From: an uncultured Bradyrhizobium sp.
Lineage (GTDB): Bacteria > Pseudomonadota > Alphaproteobacteria > Rhizobiales > Xanthobacteraceae
Direction: 5' to 3'
NCBI RefSeq assembly: GCF_936943645.1
Contig: NZ_CAKZJO010000043.1
Span: forward strand, 1 to 64,000
DNA: 64,000 nt
In this document: in pieces, positions 54,485-63,136 of the stretch
How positions within the stretch are numbered: position 1 is the first letter of the stretch
Layout of the letters: each line of letters starts with the position of its first letter
Position numbers and translations under genes: made by a program
Notes under the pieces: model-generated
Told to the model about the DNA's origin: nothing
Databases searched by the model: none
The model's input: only the letters and a program-made list of their open reading frames with translations

Positions 54485-55797
54485 GGGATTATAGTCTCCA
54501 TGTCGAACGTCTTGTCCGCCAGAGAGCCAACGATGTCAGGCGAATGTGTAGCCGCAATGATTTGCGCGTGTTCATTGAGAGCGCGCAAGCTAGGTACAAG
54601 CTTCTCCTGCCAACTCACATGTAACGACAGCTCAGGTTCGTCCGCTATATAAACTGAGGGGCGTTGGCGCTGCAGGAGAACCTCGCTGAGCAAGATGAGA
54701 AGCTGCTTCTCTCCGCTGGATAGCATTTCGGCGGTCAACGCTTTTCCGCTGCGGCTAATGAAGACAAGTTCATTGCTGTCGCTAATCTCAACTTTCTTTC
54801 TCTGAAGTAGATCGTTGACGATCGTAATAAATTGATCTCGCTGGGCGAAGATAACCTTTAGTTGCTCTTGTAGTTTGTGCCATCGCTCTGTTACCTCGCT
54901 TATCTTTCTTAGGGAAACAAGAAGAGCGAAGTCTTCGGCGGTTATTCCTTGATCTGTCGCCTTATTGAGAGCGGCTTGGGCTCGTTCAAAGAACGACTTA
55001 ATGAGCTTGTCTATCCCAGAATTCTGAACGTGTAGTTCCTTGAAGATCTCGGCCATCGTCATTTCGTGTTCTTGGGATCGGCCGACTTCGTTCCTGTCGA
55101 AAATCTGGCCGACGCTAGGGAGCTGAAGTAAGGAAACGAAAATGTATTCTTGGAATTCTCGGACTTTGTCGTCCTTTTGTTTGGAGAATGTCGCGAAGTA
55201 GCGGACCAGCTCGTTCGATAAGGTTTCAAGCTTTCTATCGACCATCGATTCATAAGCGCGAGCGTCCCGCTCCGAATAGTCGGAAATGGCGCGGTGGACC
55301 GATAACCATTGGACTTGGACCAAATCTGATAGAAGTTTGGACAACGCGGGAGATCGTCGTCGATGAGCCTCGGTGGTCCATCGGCGAACGACACGATCGC
55401 CTCGGAGTACGACCTCTTCGGGGTCGCCCATCACGAATCGAGCTTCTTCGCCAGCTTCGGTTTTACGTATGCGCCATTCGATGGCGGTATTGGAGCGTTC
55501 GTTTGCTACAATCTTCGTGACAACTATGGACGGCGATTTTTCTTCTTTTGTCGAATTCAGTATGATGGTGATTTTCTTAAAGGGAATTCGCGCTAGCGTC
55601 GGAAGATCAATCGTGAGCGCAGCAGCAATCAGATTGATTAGTGTTGTTTTGCCCGTACCGTTCGGGCCAATGAAGAAGTTGACATCGGGATCGAGCCTGA
55701 GCCTAAGACTATGAGTCTCCCAAAATCCTTCCACTTCAATTCGGCGTATATGATGCATTGCACGGTTCGCTTGTTGCTTGCTATTGGATGAGAGCAT
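54481..55797 (-). CDS. AAA/ABC-type ATPase, AriA-like, partner of DUF4435
   Basis: A 438-residue ATPase of the AAA_15/AAA_21 (SMC-like) class. Walker A GPNGTGKT is at 44-51. An ABC-like signature LSSGEKQ is at 359-365, Walker B VYIADEPEL at 382-390, and the H-loop H418 is in AATHSPDIV. A helical region of about 240 residues separates Walker A from the signature. It precedes the DUF4435 gene with an ATGA overlap. In PARIS systems AriA senses anti-restriction or phage proteins and releases AriB; that is family knowledge. GC is low here compared with the chromosome. Confidence 0.8.
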   Translation of the reverse strand: MLSSNSKQQANRAMHHIRRIEVEGFWETHSLRLRLDPDVNFFIGPNGTGKTTLINLIAAALTIDLPTLARIPFKKITIILNSTKEEKSPSIVVTKIVANERSNTAIEWRIRKTEAGEEARFVMGDPEEVVLRGDRVVRRWTTEAHRRRSPALSKLLSDLVQVQWLSVHRAISDYSERDARAYESMVDRKLETLSNELVRYFATFSKQKDDKVREFQEYIFVSLLQLPSVGQIFDRNEVGRSQEHEMTMAEIFKELHVQNSGIDKLIKSFFERAQAALNKATDQGITAEDFALLVSLRKISEVTERWHKLQEQLKVIFAQRDQFITIVNDLLQRKKVEISDSNELVFISRSGKALTAEMLSSGEKQLLILLSEVLLQRQRPSVYIADEPELSLHVSWQEKLVPSLRALNEHAQIIAATHSPDIVGSLADKTFDMETIIP

Positions 55798-55980
55798 CTT
55801 TGAGTTTGCTTTTCAAGCTAGCACCCGCGCCAGATGTAGCGCTTCGCATTCTGTAGTGCCGGAGTATGTAGCTCTGTAGAAGGCTAGGTGGCGGGCTAAA
55901 ATTCGAACGAAAGCACATCGAGCAGGCTTCGTCTGAGGCCAGCAAGAATCTCTGTTCAGGGGAGTTGGCTTTAGCGGCCG

Positions 55981-56253
55981 CTATGGCTTCAACTTTCGTA
56001 GCATCCTCCCCGTCTCATCGAGCAACTCCATTGCGGCTCTTTGCTCTGCAATCACGTCGCTCGTGAACGCGCCGTGCTTGCGCGCGTTGCGGTTGCCCCG
56101 TGGCGCCCCGGATCCTGGGGCGCCGCCGTGCAGGCGGCAACGGGTCTTGCCGCGCATCGCCGGCGCGCGGCAGGTGTGGCCTGCGCGAGTCCCGGCGCCG
56201 CAGCGCGGGCTCGAAGACATCGCGCCCGTGTTGCGGGTGTGACCAGCACTCAT
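55981..56253 (-). CDS. HGGxSTG-type domain protein
   Basis: A 90-residue Arg/Gly-rich protein with CRAPAMRGKTRCRLHGGAPGSGAPRGNRNARKHG, close to the HGGxSTG domain signature (with APGSG for xSTG) and a Cys/His-containing N-terminal half. Such proteins occur in many copies in Bradyrhizobium, next to a longer partner as here. It overlaps that partner gene by 4 bases. The function is unknown; phage or mobile-element origin is often suspected. Confidence 0.75.
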   Translation of the reverse strand: MSAGHTRNTGAMSSSPRCGAGTRAGHTCRAPAMRGKTRCRLHGGAPGSGAPRGNRNARKHGAFTSDVIAEQRAAMELLDETGRMLRKLKP

Positions 56254-56879
56254 GGGGCGCCGCCAATCGAGGCGTTGGCGCGGTCGTGTTCGTGTTGGCC
56301 CTGATGTATCGCCGTGCCCGGCTCGGCAGCGATCAGATGCGCGTGCTGCGCGACATTCCCCACGATCGCGCTGCCGCCGTCCTGCACCGACAGGTTCTGC
56401 ACCGTGATCGGGCGCTCGCCATTGCCGCGGTGGCGATTGAGGGCTTCCATCTGCGCCGCGAAGGTGCGGGCCAGCCGGGTCAATGTGCGCGAAAGGCCCT
56501 CCTGCTGCGGAATGCCTTCGGCAAAGGCGAGGCGGCAGGCAAAGCGCATGGTCGCGACGTGGACGGACACCATCTGCGCCGTCAGCATGGTCTCGAGGGA
56601 ATCCCGCGGCGCAATGCCTTTCATCATCGAGATCATGAAAGCTAGATTGTCCTCGTCGGGCTTCTGCAGGATTACGCTGGCTTTCATCAATTGCTTGAGG
56701 ATGCCATGCAGGGCGTCCTGATCGACGGCGCCGAGCGCTTCGCCCATCAAATGCTCGCCGGTCTCCGCGTCCGGATGCTGAATTGCGATCCGCTGTCCGG
56801 TGAGCTTGACCCGCGGGGTGGACCTGCTGCCGTATTTGGCGATTGGCGTCGTGCTGTTGCGTGTCATGGCTGTTGTCAT
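56250..56879 (-). CDS. Hypothetical helical protein, partner of the HGGxSTG protein
   Basis: A 209-residue protein. I do not recognise a family; it is a mostly helical protein with DQDALHGILKQLMKASVILQK, LETMLTAQMVSVHVATMRFA and LSRTLTRLARTFAAQMEALNR. The ATG at 56879 has AGGAGA 7 bases upstream. The stop codon overlaps the next gene (ATGA), so the pair is one operon. No signal peptide or membrane segment is seen. The last 40 residues are polar and low in complexity. Confidence 0.75.
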   Translation of the reverse strand: MTTAMTRNSTTPIAKYGSRSTPRVKLTGQRIAIQHPDAETGEHLMGEALGAVDQDALHGILKQLMKASVILQKPDEDNLAFMISMMKGIAPRDSLETMLTAQMVSVHVATMRFACRLAFAEGIPQQEGLSRTLTRLARTFAAQMEALNRHRGNGERPITVQNLSVQDGGSAIVGNVAQHAHLIAAEPGTAIHQGQHEHDRANASIGGAP

Positions 56880-57328
56880 GTCGATGTCTCCTCTGAGCCC
56901 ACGGCACGCGCGAGCAGGCTCCTCGTGCGAAGCCGGCCCTGTCGGTTGCCGTGCGGCGGTTGCGTTTTCGAATGTCGATGCTGGGCTTGTGCGCGATCGA
57001 GGCGAGGCCCACATGAGGATGGAGGCCGATTGCTCACGCGGATCGCGATGATGGCAATATGCCCCTGTTTTGCCCGACGAGTCAAAATCGATTTCGTAAC
57101 ATCCGAAGGCTTCGGCCTGGCGTAAGTCCTTGTTTCGACAGGGGCCGTCTACTGTGCATGGGGTTGTTTTCGCATTTTTTGTTGGAAGCGGTGTGGACCT
57201 GCCGTGCGGCGGAATGCCGGCGCCCAAACGCGATTGCGAAATCCGGCGCGACGGCTATTCATGATCCCCGGATGCGCCGCACCAACAAACATGCACAAGC
57301 GGCGCCGCGAGGTCTGGGGAGAAAACCG
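56880..57328. other. Intergenic region between divergent genes, island edge
   Basis: About 450 bases between the minus-strand hypothetical gene and the plus-strand Bug-type protein. I find no credible gene; translations are out of character. It must contain the promoters of both. No repeats or attachment site are recognised. Confidence 0.45.
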
Positions 57329-58312
57329 ATGCAACGAACCGCCCGTCTGCTGGCTGTCATCGCCGGATTGTGCGCCGCTGCGCTGTCGACGGGGGCCATG
57401 GCCCAGAAATATCCGGTGCGGCCGGTCAAGGTCATGGTCGGCTTCAGCGCGGGCGGGCCGGTCGATGTCGTCGCGCGCATCATCGGCGATCGCATCAGTA
57501 ACAAGCTCGGGCAGCCCTTCGTCGTCGAGAACCGTGCCGGCGCCAACGGCATGATCGCCGCCGAAGGTGTCGCGCATGCCGAGGGCGACGGCTACACCAT
57601 GCTCGCCTGCAACTCCTCCACCATCACGCTCAACAAGACGCTGTTCAAGGATATCCGCTACGACCCTGAAAAGGATTTCGCGCCGCTCACCACCGTCGTC
57701 TCGGCGCCGCTGGTGCTGGTGGTCAATCCGGAGAATCCCAAGACCGCTGACATCAAGACTGTCGCCGATCTCGTCGCGGCCGCGAAGGCCGCGCCCGGTG
57801 CGCTCGCCTACGGCTCGGGCGGCAACGGCAACCTTGCCCATCTCGCCATGGAGCTGCTGAGTCAGAAGGCCGGCATCAAGCTGATCCATGTGCCCTATCG
57901 TGGCGGCTCGGCCTCCGAGGTCGGCCTCCTCGCGCAGGAGGTGCTGGCCGTGTTCGATCCGCTCTCCGCGGTGCCGCTGGTCAAGGCCGGCAAGCTGCGT
58001 GCGCTCGCAGTATCCTCGGCCGAGCGGTTGCCCTCACTGCCCGACGTGCCCACCGTTGCGGAAGCTGGCTATCCCGGCTTCGACATCTCGTTCTGGGTCG
58101 GCTTCTTCATGCCGAAGGCGACGCCGGCGCCGATCCTTCAGACGCTGCACCAGGAGATCATCGCGGCGGCCAGGGATCCGGCGGTCGCGGAGAAGCTCGG
58201 CTCGCAAGGCGTCGTCAGCGTGCTCAGCCCCGCCGACTACGCCGCCAAGATCGCAAAGGAGACGAAGGACCTCGCCGAGGTCGTGGCGGCGGCGAACATC
58301 AAGGCGGAGTAG
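57329..58312 (+). CDS. Tripartite tricarboxylate transporter substrate-binding protein (Bug family)
   Basis: A 327-residue periplasmic binding protein. The signal peptide (LLAVIAGLCAAALSTGAMAQ) is followed by YPVRPVKVMVGFSAGGPVDVVARIIG, the defining N-terminal Bug/TctC block, then FVVENRAGANGMIAA and LPSLPDVPTVAEAGYPGF. These proteins deliver carboxylates to a TctAB permease. No tctA/tctB genes are in the window, so this is an orphan component. The ATG at 57329 has GGGGAGA upstream. It is convergent with the Liv fusion gene. Confidence 0.94.
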   Translation: MQRTARLLAVIAGLCAAALSTGAMAQKYPVRPVKVMVGFSAGGPVDVVARIIGDRISNKLGQPFVVENRAGANGMIAAEGVAHAEGDGYTMLACNSSTITLNKTLFKDIRYDPEKDFAPLTTVVSAPLVLVVNPENPKTADIKTVADLVAAAKAAPGALAYGSGGNGNLAHLAMELLSQKAGIKLIHVPYRGGSASEVGLLAQEVLAVFDPLSAVPLVKAGKLRALAVSSAERLPSLPDVPTVAEAGYPGFDISFWVGFFMPKATPAPILQTLHQEIIAAARDPAVAEKLGSQGVVSVLSPADYAAKIAKETKDLAEVVAAANIKAE

Positions 58313-58318
58313 GCGCGG

Positions 58319-60859
58319 CTAGAGCCAAAGAATCTGCTTGCGATAGCCGAGATCGTCGCGCAGCGGCGCTGCCGGTCCCTGATGGAACACCGCGCCGCGC
58401 TCCAGCGCGAAGACGCGGTCGGCGAGCGCAAGCACGAGGTCGAGATTGTGCTCGACGATCACGATCGACATCTGCGTGCGGAGCTGGTCGAACACCCCGA
58501 ACAGCTCGAGCGTCACCGCCGGCGCGAGGCCCTCGAACGGCTCGTCCAGCAGCAACAGGCGCACATTGCCCGACATGGCACGCGCGACCGCCACCATCTG
58601 CTGCTCTCCGCCGGAGAGGTAGTCGGCGGCGATGTTCATGCGTTCCTTCAGGCGCGGGAAATAGTGCAGGATCTGCTCCTCGTCCCACACCACGCCGTCG
58701 CTGCCGTCGGTCTTGCGGGCGAGGCGCCCGAGCGCGAGGTTCTCGCGCACGGTCATGCCGGCGAACAGCCCGCGGCCCTGTGGCACGTAGCCGACGCCGC
58801 GGCGGGCGATGTCGGGTGCGGGAAGCCGCGCGATATCCGCGCCGCGATAGGCGATGGAGCCTGAGGCCGCCGGCACGAGGCCGGCGACGGTCTTGAGCAG
58901 CGTCGACTTGCCGGCGCCGTTGCGCCCGAGCAGCGCGACGATCTCGCCCGCGCGGACGTCGAGCGCGGCGTCGTTGAGGATGTGGCTCTTGCCGTAGAAG
59001 GTGTTGACGCCCTCGAGCCGCAACACGGTCTCGCGGGCACCGGCATCTCCGATGTTGTGCTGATGGACAACGGCGGGAATGCCCTTGCCGGTATAGATCT
59101 CCTGCACCCGCAGGTCGGCGCGCACGGCTTTGGGGCAGTCCGACATCAGCACGGCGCCCTGGTTCATCACGGTCACGATCTGCGAGAAGCCGAGCACGCG
59201 GTCGATGTCGTGCTCGACGATCAGCACCGGGATGTTGGCCGCGATGTTCCTGACGAGGTTCGACACGCGCTCGCGCTCCGCCGCGGCAAGACCCGCCAGC
59301 GGCTCGTCCAGCAGCAGCACCTGCGGCTTTGAGCCAAGCGCGATGCCGAGGTCGACCAGGCGCTGCCCGCCATAGGAGAGCTCGCCGCCCTCGATCTCCT
59401 CGATGCCTTCGAGCCCGAGGAATTTGACGAGCGCCGCGGTCTCGGCGTGGATGTCCTGGTAGGCATCGATGTCGTTCCAGACGTTGAAGCGCATGGGCCG
59501 GCGCGCCTGCAGCGACAGGCGGAGGTTCTCGTAGATCGAGAGGCCGCGAAACAGATTGGTGATCTGGAACGAGCGCGCCAGCCCCTGATGGCAGATCAGA
59601 TCGGCGGGAACACCGGCGATGTCGCGACCGTTCAGGCGGATGGTGCCGCGGTCGGGCGCGTAGAGGCCGGAGATCAGGTTGAACAGCGTGGTCTTGCCGG
59701 CGCCGTTTGGCCCGATCAGCGCGTGGATCTCGCCGGCGGCAACCGTGATGCTGGCGTTCTCGACGGCGCGGATGCCGCCGAAATTTCGGAAGACGCCGCT
59801 GACGTCCAACACGGTGCCCTTGAGTGCCTCCGGCCGCAGGAAGTCAGGGAGCGGCAGGCCGTCATAGATCTTGCGGCGGCTCATCGCAGCGGTTTCTTCC
59901 GTGAGGGGGCGCAGGCGCCGCATGATCAGCGAACCGATGCCGACGAGGCCGCCGGGCGAATACATCACGAAGGCCACGAAGGTGAGGCCGAACCAGAACA
60001 GCCAGTCCGACGTCCAGATCGAGAACAGCTCGCGGAACAGGATGAAGAACAGTGCGCCGAGTGCTGGACCCAGCAGGCTGCGCATGCCGCCGATCACGAC
60101 CATGGCCAGCAGCTCGCCGGCGAACGGCACCGAGACCGCTTCGGCCGAGACGAGGTAGTTGAGAAAGCCGATCAGCGCGCCGGCGAGCCCGGTGACGACG
60201 GCCGAGATCACGAACACCGCGAGCTTGTAGCGCTCGACCGGATAGCCCTGAAAGCTCGCGCGCAACTGGTTCTCGCGGATTGCGACCAGCACATGGCCGA
60301 ACGGCGAGCGCACCAGGCGCATCAGCACGTAGAGCACCGCAAGCCCGATCAGCGCGACCACGACATAGTAGTTGAGCGCGGCGTCGAGGCTGAGGGTGCC
60401 GATGCTGCCGCGCTTCAGCCCGCCAAGCCCGTCCTCGCCGCCGGTCAGGCTCGTCCAGCGGAAGGCGGTGGTGTAGACGAGGGCTGCCAGTGCCAAGGTC
60501 AGCAGCGAGAAATAGACGCCGCGCCGGCGCAGGATCAGCATGCCGATGGCCGTCGCAGCGATGGCGACGACGACCATCGATCCCACGAGCGGCAGCCAGA
60601 TTTCACCAGGGAAGTAGCGCAGCTGGATCAGGCCGGCGGCATAGGCGCCGACGCCGAACCAGGCGCTGTGGCCGAACGAGACGAGGCCGGTATAGCCGAT
60701 GCAGAGATTGAGCCCCATCGTCGCGATCGCAAGGCCGACGATCCACGTGCCCGTGTTCAGCGACAGCCCGAATGCTCTCAGCAGGAACGGCAGCGCGATG
60801 ACCGCAAGGGTCGCGATCAAGAGCGGCTTCAGCCTGTCGATGGCGGAGGCCGGTCTCAT
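58319..60859 (-). CDS. Fused LivM-LivG-LivF ABC transporter (permease plus two ATPases)
   Basis: An 846-residue chain. The LivM-type permease is residues 1 to about 330 with 8-10 helices ([20 protein letters not shown] near the start). The first ATPase, about 350-590, has Walker [10 protein letters not shown] near 383 and [10 protein letters not shown]. The second ATPase, about 612-840, has Walker [10 protein letters not shown] near 648 and [17 protein letters not shown]. Both ATPases seem intact, so the fusion carries LivM, LivG and LivF in one polypeptide. The reading frame shows no frameshift. LivH is the next gene upstream, with a 4-base overlap. Confidence 0.93.
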   Translation of the reverse strand: MRPASAIDRLKPLLIATLAVIALPFLLRAFGLSLNTGTWIVGLAIATMGLNLCIGYTGLVSFGHSAWFGVGAYAAGLIQLRYFPGEIWLPLVGSMVVVAIAATAIGMLILRRRGVYFSLLTLALAALVYTTAFRWTSLTGGEDGLGGLKRGSIGTLSLDAALNYYVVVALIGLAVLYVLMRLVRSPFGHVLVAIRENQLRASFQGYPVERYKLAVFVISAVVTGLAGALIGFLNYLVSAEAVSVPFAGELLAMVVIGGMRSLLGPALGALFFILFRELFSIWTSDWLFWFGLTFVAFVMYSPGGLVGIGSLIMRRLRPLTEETAAMSRRKIYDGLPLPDFLRPEALKGTVLDVSGVFRNFGGIRAVENASITVAAGEIHALIGPNGAGKTTLFNLISGLYAPDRGTIRLNGRDIAGVPADLICHQGLARSFQITNLFRGLSIYENLRLSLQARRPMRFNVWNDIDAYQDIHAETAALVKFLGLEGIEEIEGGELSYGGQRLVDLGIALGSKPQVLLLDEPLAGLAAAERERVSNLVRNIAANIPVLIVEHDIDRVLGFSQIVTVMNQGAVLMSDCPKAVRADLRVQEIYTGKGIPAVVHQHNIGDAGARETVLRLEGVNTFYGKSHILNDAALDVRAGEIVALLGRNGAGKSTLLKTVAGLVPAASGSIAYRGADIARLPAPDIARRGVGYVPQGRGLFAGMTVRENLALGRLARKTDGSDGVVWDEEQILHYFPRLKERMNIAADYLSGGEQQMVAVARAMSGNVRLLLLDEPFEGLAPAVTLELFGVFDQLRTQMSIVIVEHNLDLVLALADRVFALERGAVFHQGPAAPLRDDLGYRKQILWL

Positions 60860-61731
60860 TCGAACTTCTCGATGCGTTCGCCGAGCAGGCCGCGCGGACG
60901 CACCAGCAGCACCAGGAACATCAAGATGTAGATCGAGGCTTCGCCGGCCGCGGGCTCGAAATGGATGGCGACACCGCGCACCACGCCGACGAGGAGTGCT
61001 GCGATGACGACGCCCCAGAAGCTGCCGAGGCCCCCGATCACGACCACGACGAAGGCGATGGTCATGATCTCGGCGCCCATCGCCGGGTGCACCGTCGTGA
61101 TCGGTGCGAAGAAGGCGCCGCCGAGTGCGGCCATGCCGACGCCGAGCATGACGATCGCGGTCATATAGGGCTGCAGGCGGATGCCGAGCGCGGCGACCAT
61201 GTCGGGCCGCTGGATGCCGGCGCGCACCACACGTCCGAACGAGGTCTTTTGCAACAGCAGCCAGACGCCGAGCAGGATCGCGGCGACCACGGCGAGGATC
61301 AGCAGGCGATAGCGCGAGAACAGGAAATCACCGACGATGACCGAGCCGCGAAAGCTCTGCGGGATTTCGGTGGAGACGGGCGCGGCGCCCCAGATCATGC
61401 GGATCGCCTGTTCCGCGACCATCGCAAGGCCGAAGGTCACGAGCAGGCTCAGGATCGGATCGGCGGTGTAGAACCGGCGCAGGATGAAGCGCTCGAACAG
61501 GATGCCGAGCAGGGCGACCGCGAAGGGGGAGACAACAACGGAGGGGCCGAAGCCGAGACGCTTCGTCAGCTCGACGCAGACATAGGCCCCTAACGCATAG
61601 AAGGCACCATGGGCGAGATTGACGATGCCGCCCACGGAGAAGATCAGCGACAGCCCGAGCGCGATGAGCAGGTAATAGCCTCCGAGCACGAGGCCATTCA
61701 CCACCTGTTCCGCTAAGAACTCGAACTGCAT
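60856..61731 (-). CDS. livH: Branched-chain amino acid-type ABC permease LivH
   Basis: A 291-residue membrane protein with about eight helices. It has EQVVNGLVLGGYYLLIALGLSLIFSVGGIVNLAHGAFYALGAY at the start, the LivH signature, and VVVIGGLGSFWGVVIAALLVGVV near the C-terminus. The stop codon overlaps the fused gene start (ATGA). The second membrane half of the channel is in the fused protein. Confidence 0.95.
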   Translation of the reverse strand: MQFEFLAEQVVNGLVLGGYYLLIALGLSLIFSVGGIVNLAHGAFYALGAYVCVELTKRLGFGPSVVVSPFAVALLGILFERFILRRFYTADPILSLLVTFGLAMVAEQAIRMIWGAAPVSTEIPQSFRGSVIVGDFLFSRYRLLILAVVAAILLGVWLLLQKTSFGRVVRAGIQRPDMVAALGIRLQPYMTAIVMLGVGMAALGGAFFAPITTVHPAMGAEIMTIAFVVVVIGGLGSFWGVVIAALLVGVVRGVAIHFEPAAGEASIYILMFLVLLVRPRGLLGERIEKFE

Positions 61732-61750
61732 GTTGCGTCCAGGCCGCGCG

Positions 61751-62995
61751 TCAGGCCTTCATCTCGCAAGGGTTCTGCTCTTTGGTCGGATAGATCGTCT
61801 CCAGCGGGTCGTTCGCCGCCGGCACCGCCTCGCCCAGCACCAGCATGTCCCACTGGTCTTTCATCTGGTCCTTCGGCTTCACCGTGAAGGGATAGGCCTC
61901 CTGCACGAGCTGGTGGTCCCAACTGCGGAAATAGGCCTTTCGCGCTTTGCCGATGTCGAACTGGGTCTGTTTCTCGAAATAGGCGATCAGCTCGCCGCTC
62001 TCGGTCGATTTCGTGGTGTTGATCGCCTCCGCCAGCAGCTTCAACGTGACGTAGTCGATCCAGGCGTGGTTCTCCGGCGGCTTGCCGTATTTCTTGGTGA
62101 AGGCCGCGACGAAGGCCTTCGAGGCCGGATTGTCCAGCGTGTGATACCAGACCGTCGGCCAGGTGCCGCTGAGATTGCCGGCGCCCGCTGCCCAGGCATC
62201 GCCGGTGTTGAGGTTGAAGCCGACCAGCGGATAAGGCAGGCCGAACTCGGCATATTGCTTGACGAGATTGGTGACCTGGTTGCCGGCGAGATTGCAGCAG
62301 ACCACGTCGGGCTTGGCCTGCCGAACCTTCAGCAGATACGGGCTGAAATCGGTGGCATCGGTCGGGATCAGCTCGTCGCCGATCAGATTGGCGTCGTGCG
62401 TGCCGAAGAAGGCCTTCGCGGCCTTCAACAGGTCATGGCCGAAGATGTAGTCGGCCGTGAGCGTGAAGAACTTCTTGCCCTTCACCATGCCCTTTTGCGA
62501 CAGCGCGGTGCCGACCGCGTTCACCATCACGGTGTTCGGGATGTCGCAGTGGAACGAATATTTGTTGCAGTTCTTGCCGCGCAGCGCGTCCGAGCGGGCG
62601 CCGGTCGAGAAGAACATCTTCTTGTTGCGCTCGGCGACCTGCATGATGGTGAGCGAAGACGCCGAGGAGATCTCGCCCAGCAGCACCACGGCGCCATCCT
62701 GCTCCAGCATGCGCTGCGCCTTGGTGGCGGCGGTGGCTGGATTGATCGAGTCTTCCGAGATGAGGTCGATCTGTTTGCCGAGCACGCCGCCGGAGGCGTT
62801 GATCTCCTCGGCCGCGAGCTTCACGCCTAGCTGCGCATAGCTGCCGATCACGCCGAGAAAGCCCGTCAGCGGCGTCAGATGGCCGATCCGGATCTTGTCG
62901 GCCTGCGCTCTGACGATGGCCGGAAACCCCAGTGCGGACGCGCCGACGAAGGCTGCGCCCGCGCGTAACACCGTCCGTCGCGGATAGCGGATCAT
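61751..62995 (-). CDS. ABC transporter substrate-binding protein (type 1 periplasmic, Liv/urea-like)
   Basis: A 414-residue exported receptor. The N-terminus YPRRTVLRAGAAFVGASALG is a twin-arginine-type signal. The family block IRIGHLTPLTGFLGVIGSYAQLGVKLAAEEINASGGVLGK follows, then SSASSLTIMQVAERNKKMF. The binding pocket could take an amino acid or an amide/aromatic acid. It lies 19 bases upstream of livH, so it is the first structural gene of the transporter operon. The ATG at 62995 fits. Confidence 0.93.
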   Translation of the reverse strand: MIRYPRRTVLRAGAAFVGASALGFPAIVRAQADKIRIGHLTPLTGFLGVIGSYAQLGVKLAAEEINASGGVLGKQIDLISEDSINPATAATKAQRMLEQDGAVVLLGEISSASSLTIMQVAERNKKMFFSTGARSDALRGKNCNKYSFHCDIPNTVMVNAVGTALSQKGMVKGKKFFTLTADYIFGHDLLKAAKAFFGTHDANLIGDELIPTDATDFSPYLLKVRQAKPDVVCCNLAGNQVTNLVKQYAEFGLPYPLVGFNLNTGDAWAAGAGNLSGTWPTVWYHTLDNPASKAFVAAFTKKYGKPPENHAWIDYVTLKLLAEAINTTKSTESGELIAYFEKQTQFDIGKARKAYFRSWDHQLVQEAYPFTVKPKDQMKDQWDMLVLGEAVPAANDPLETIYPTKEQNPCEMKA

Positions 62996-63136
62996 GTCTG
63001 TCTCCTCCCGGGTGCATCGGTTGTCCCTTCTTCAAATCGGGTGTCCGATATTGTGAGAGACGTTTTTCTAATGCTGGAGGATAATCCCGAACGTCATCGC
63101 CGGTGTCAACCGGCAAAATCGCGGTTGGTGCGCCGC

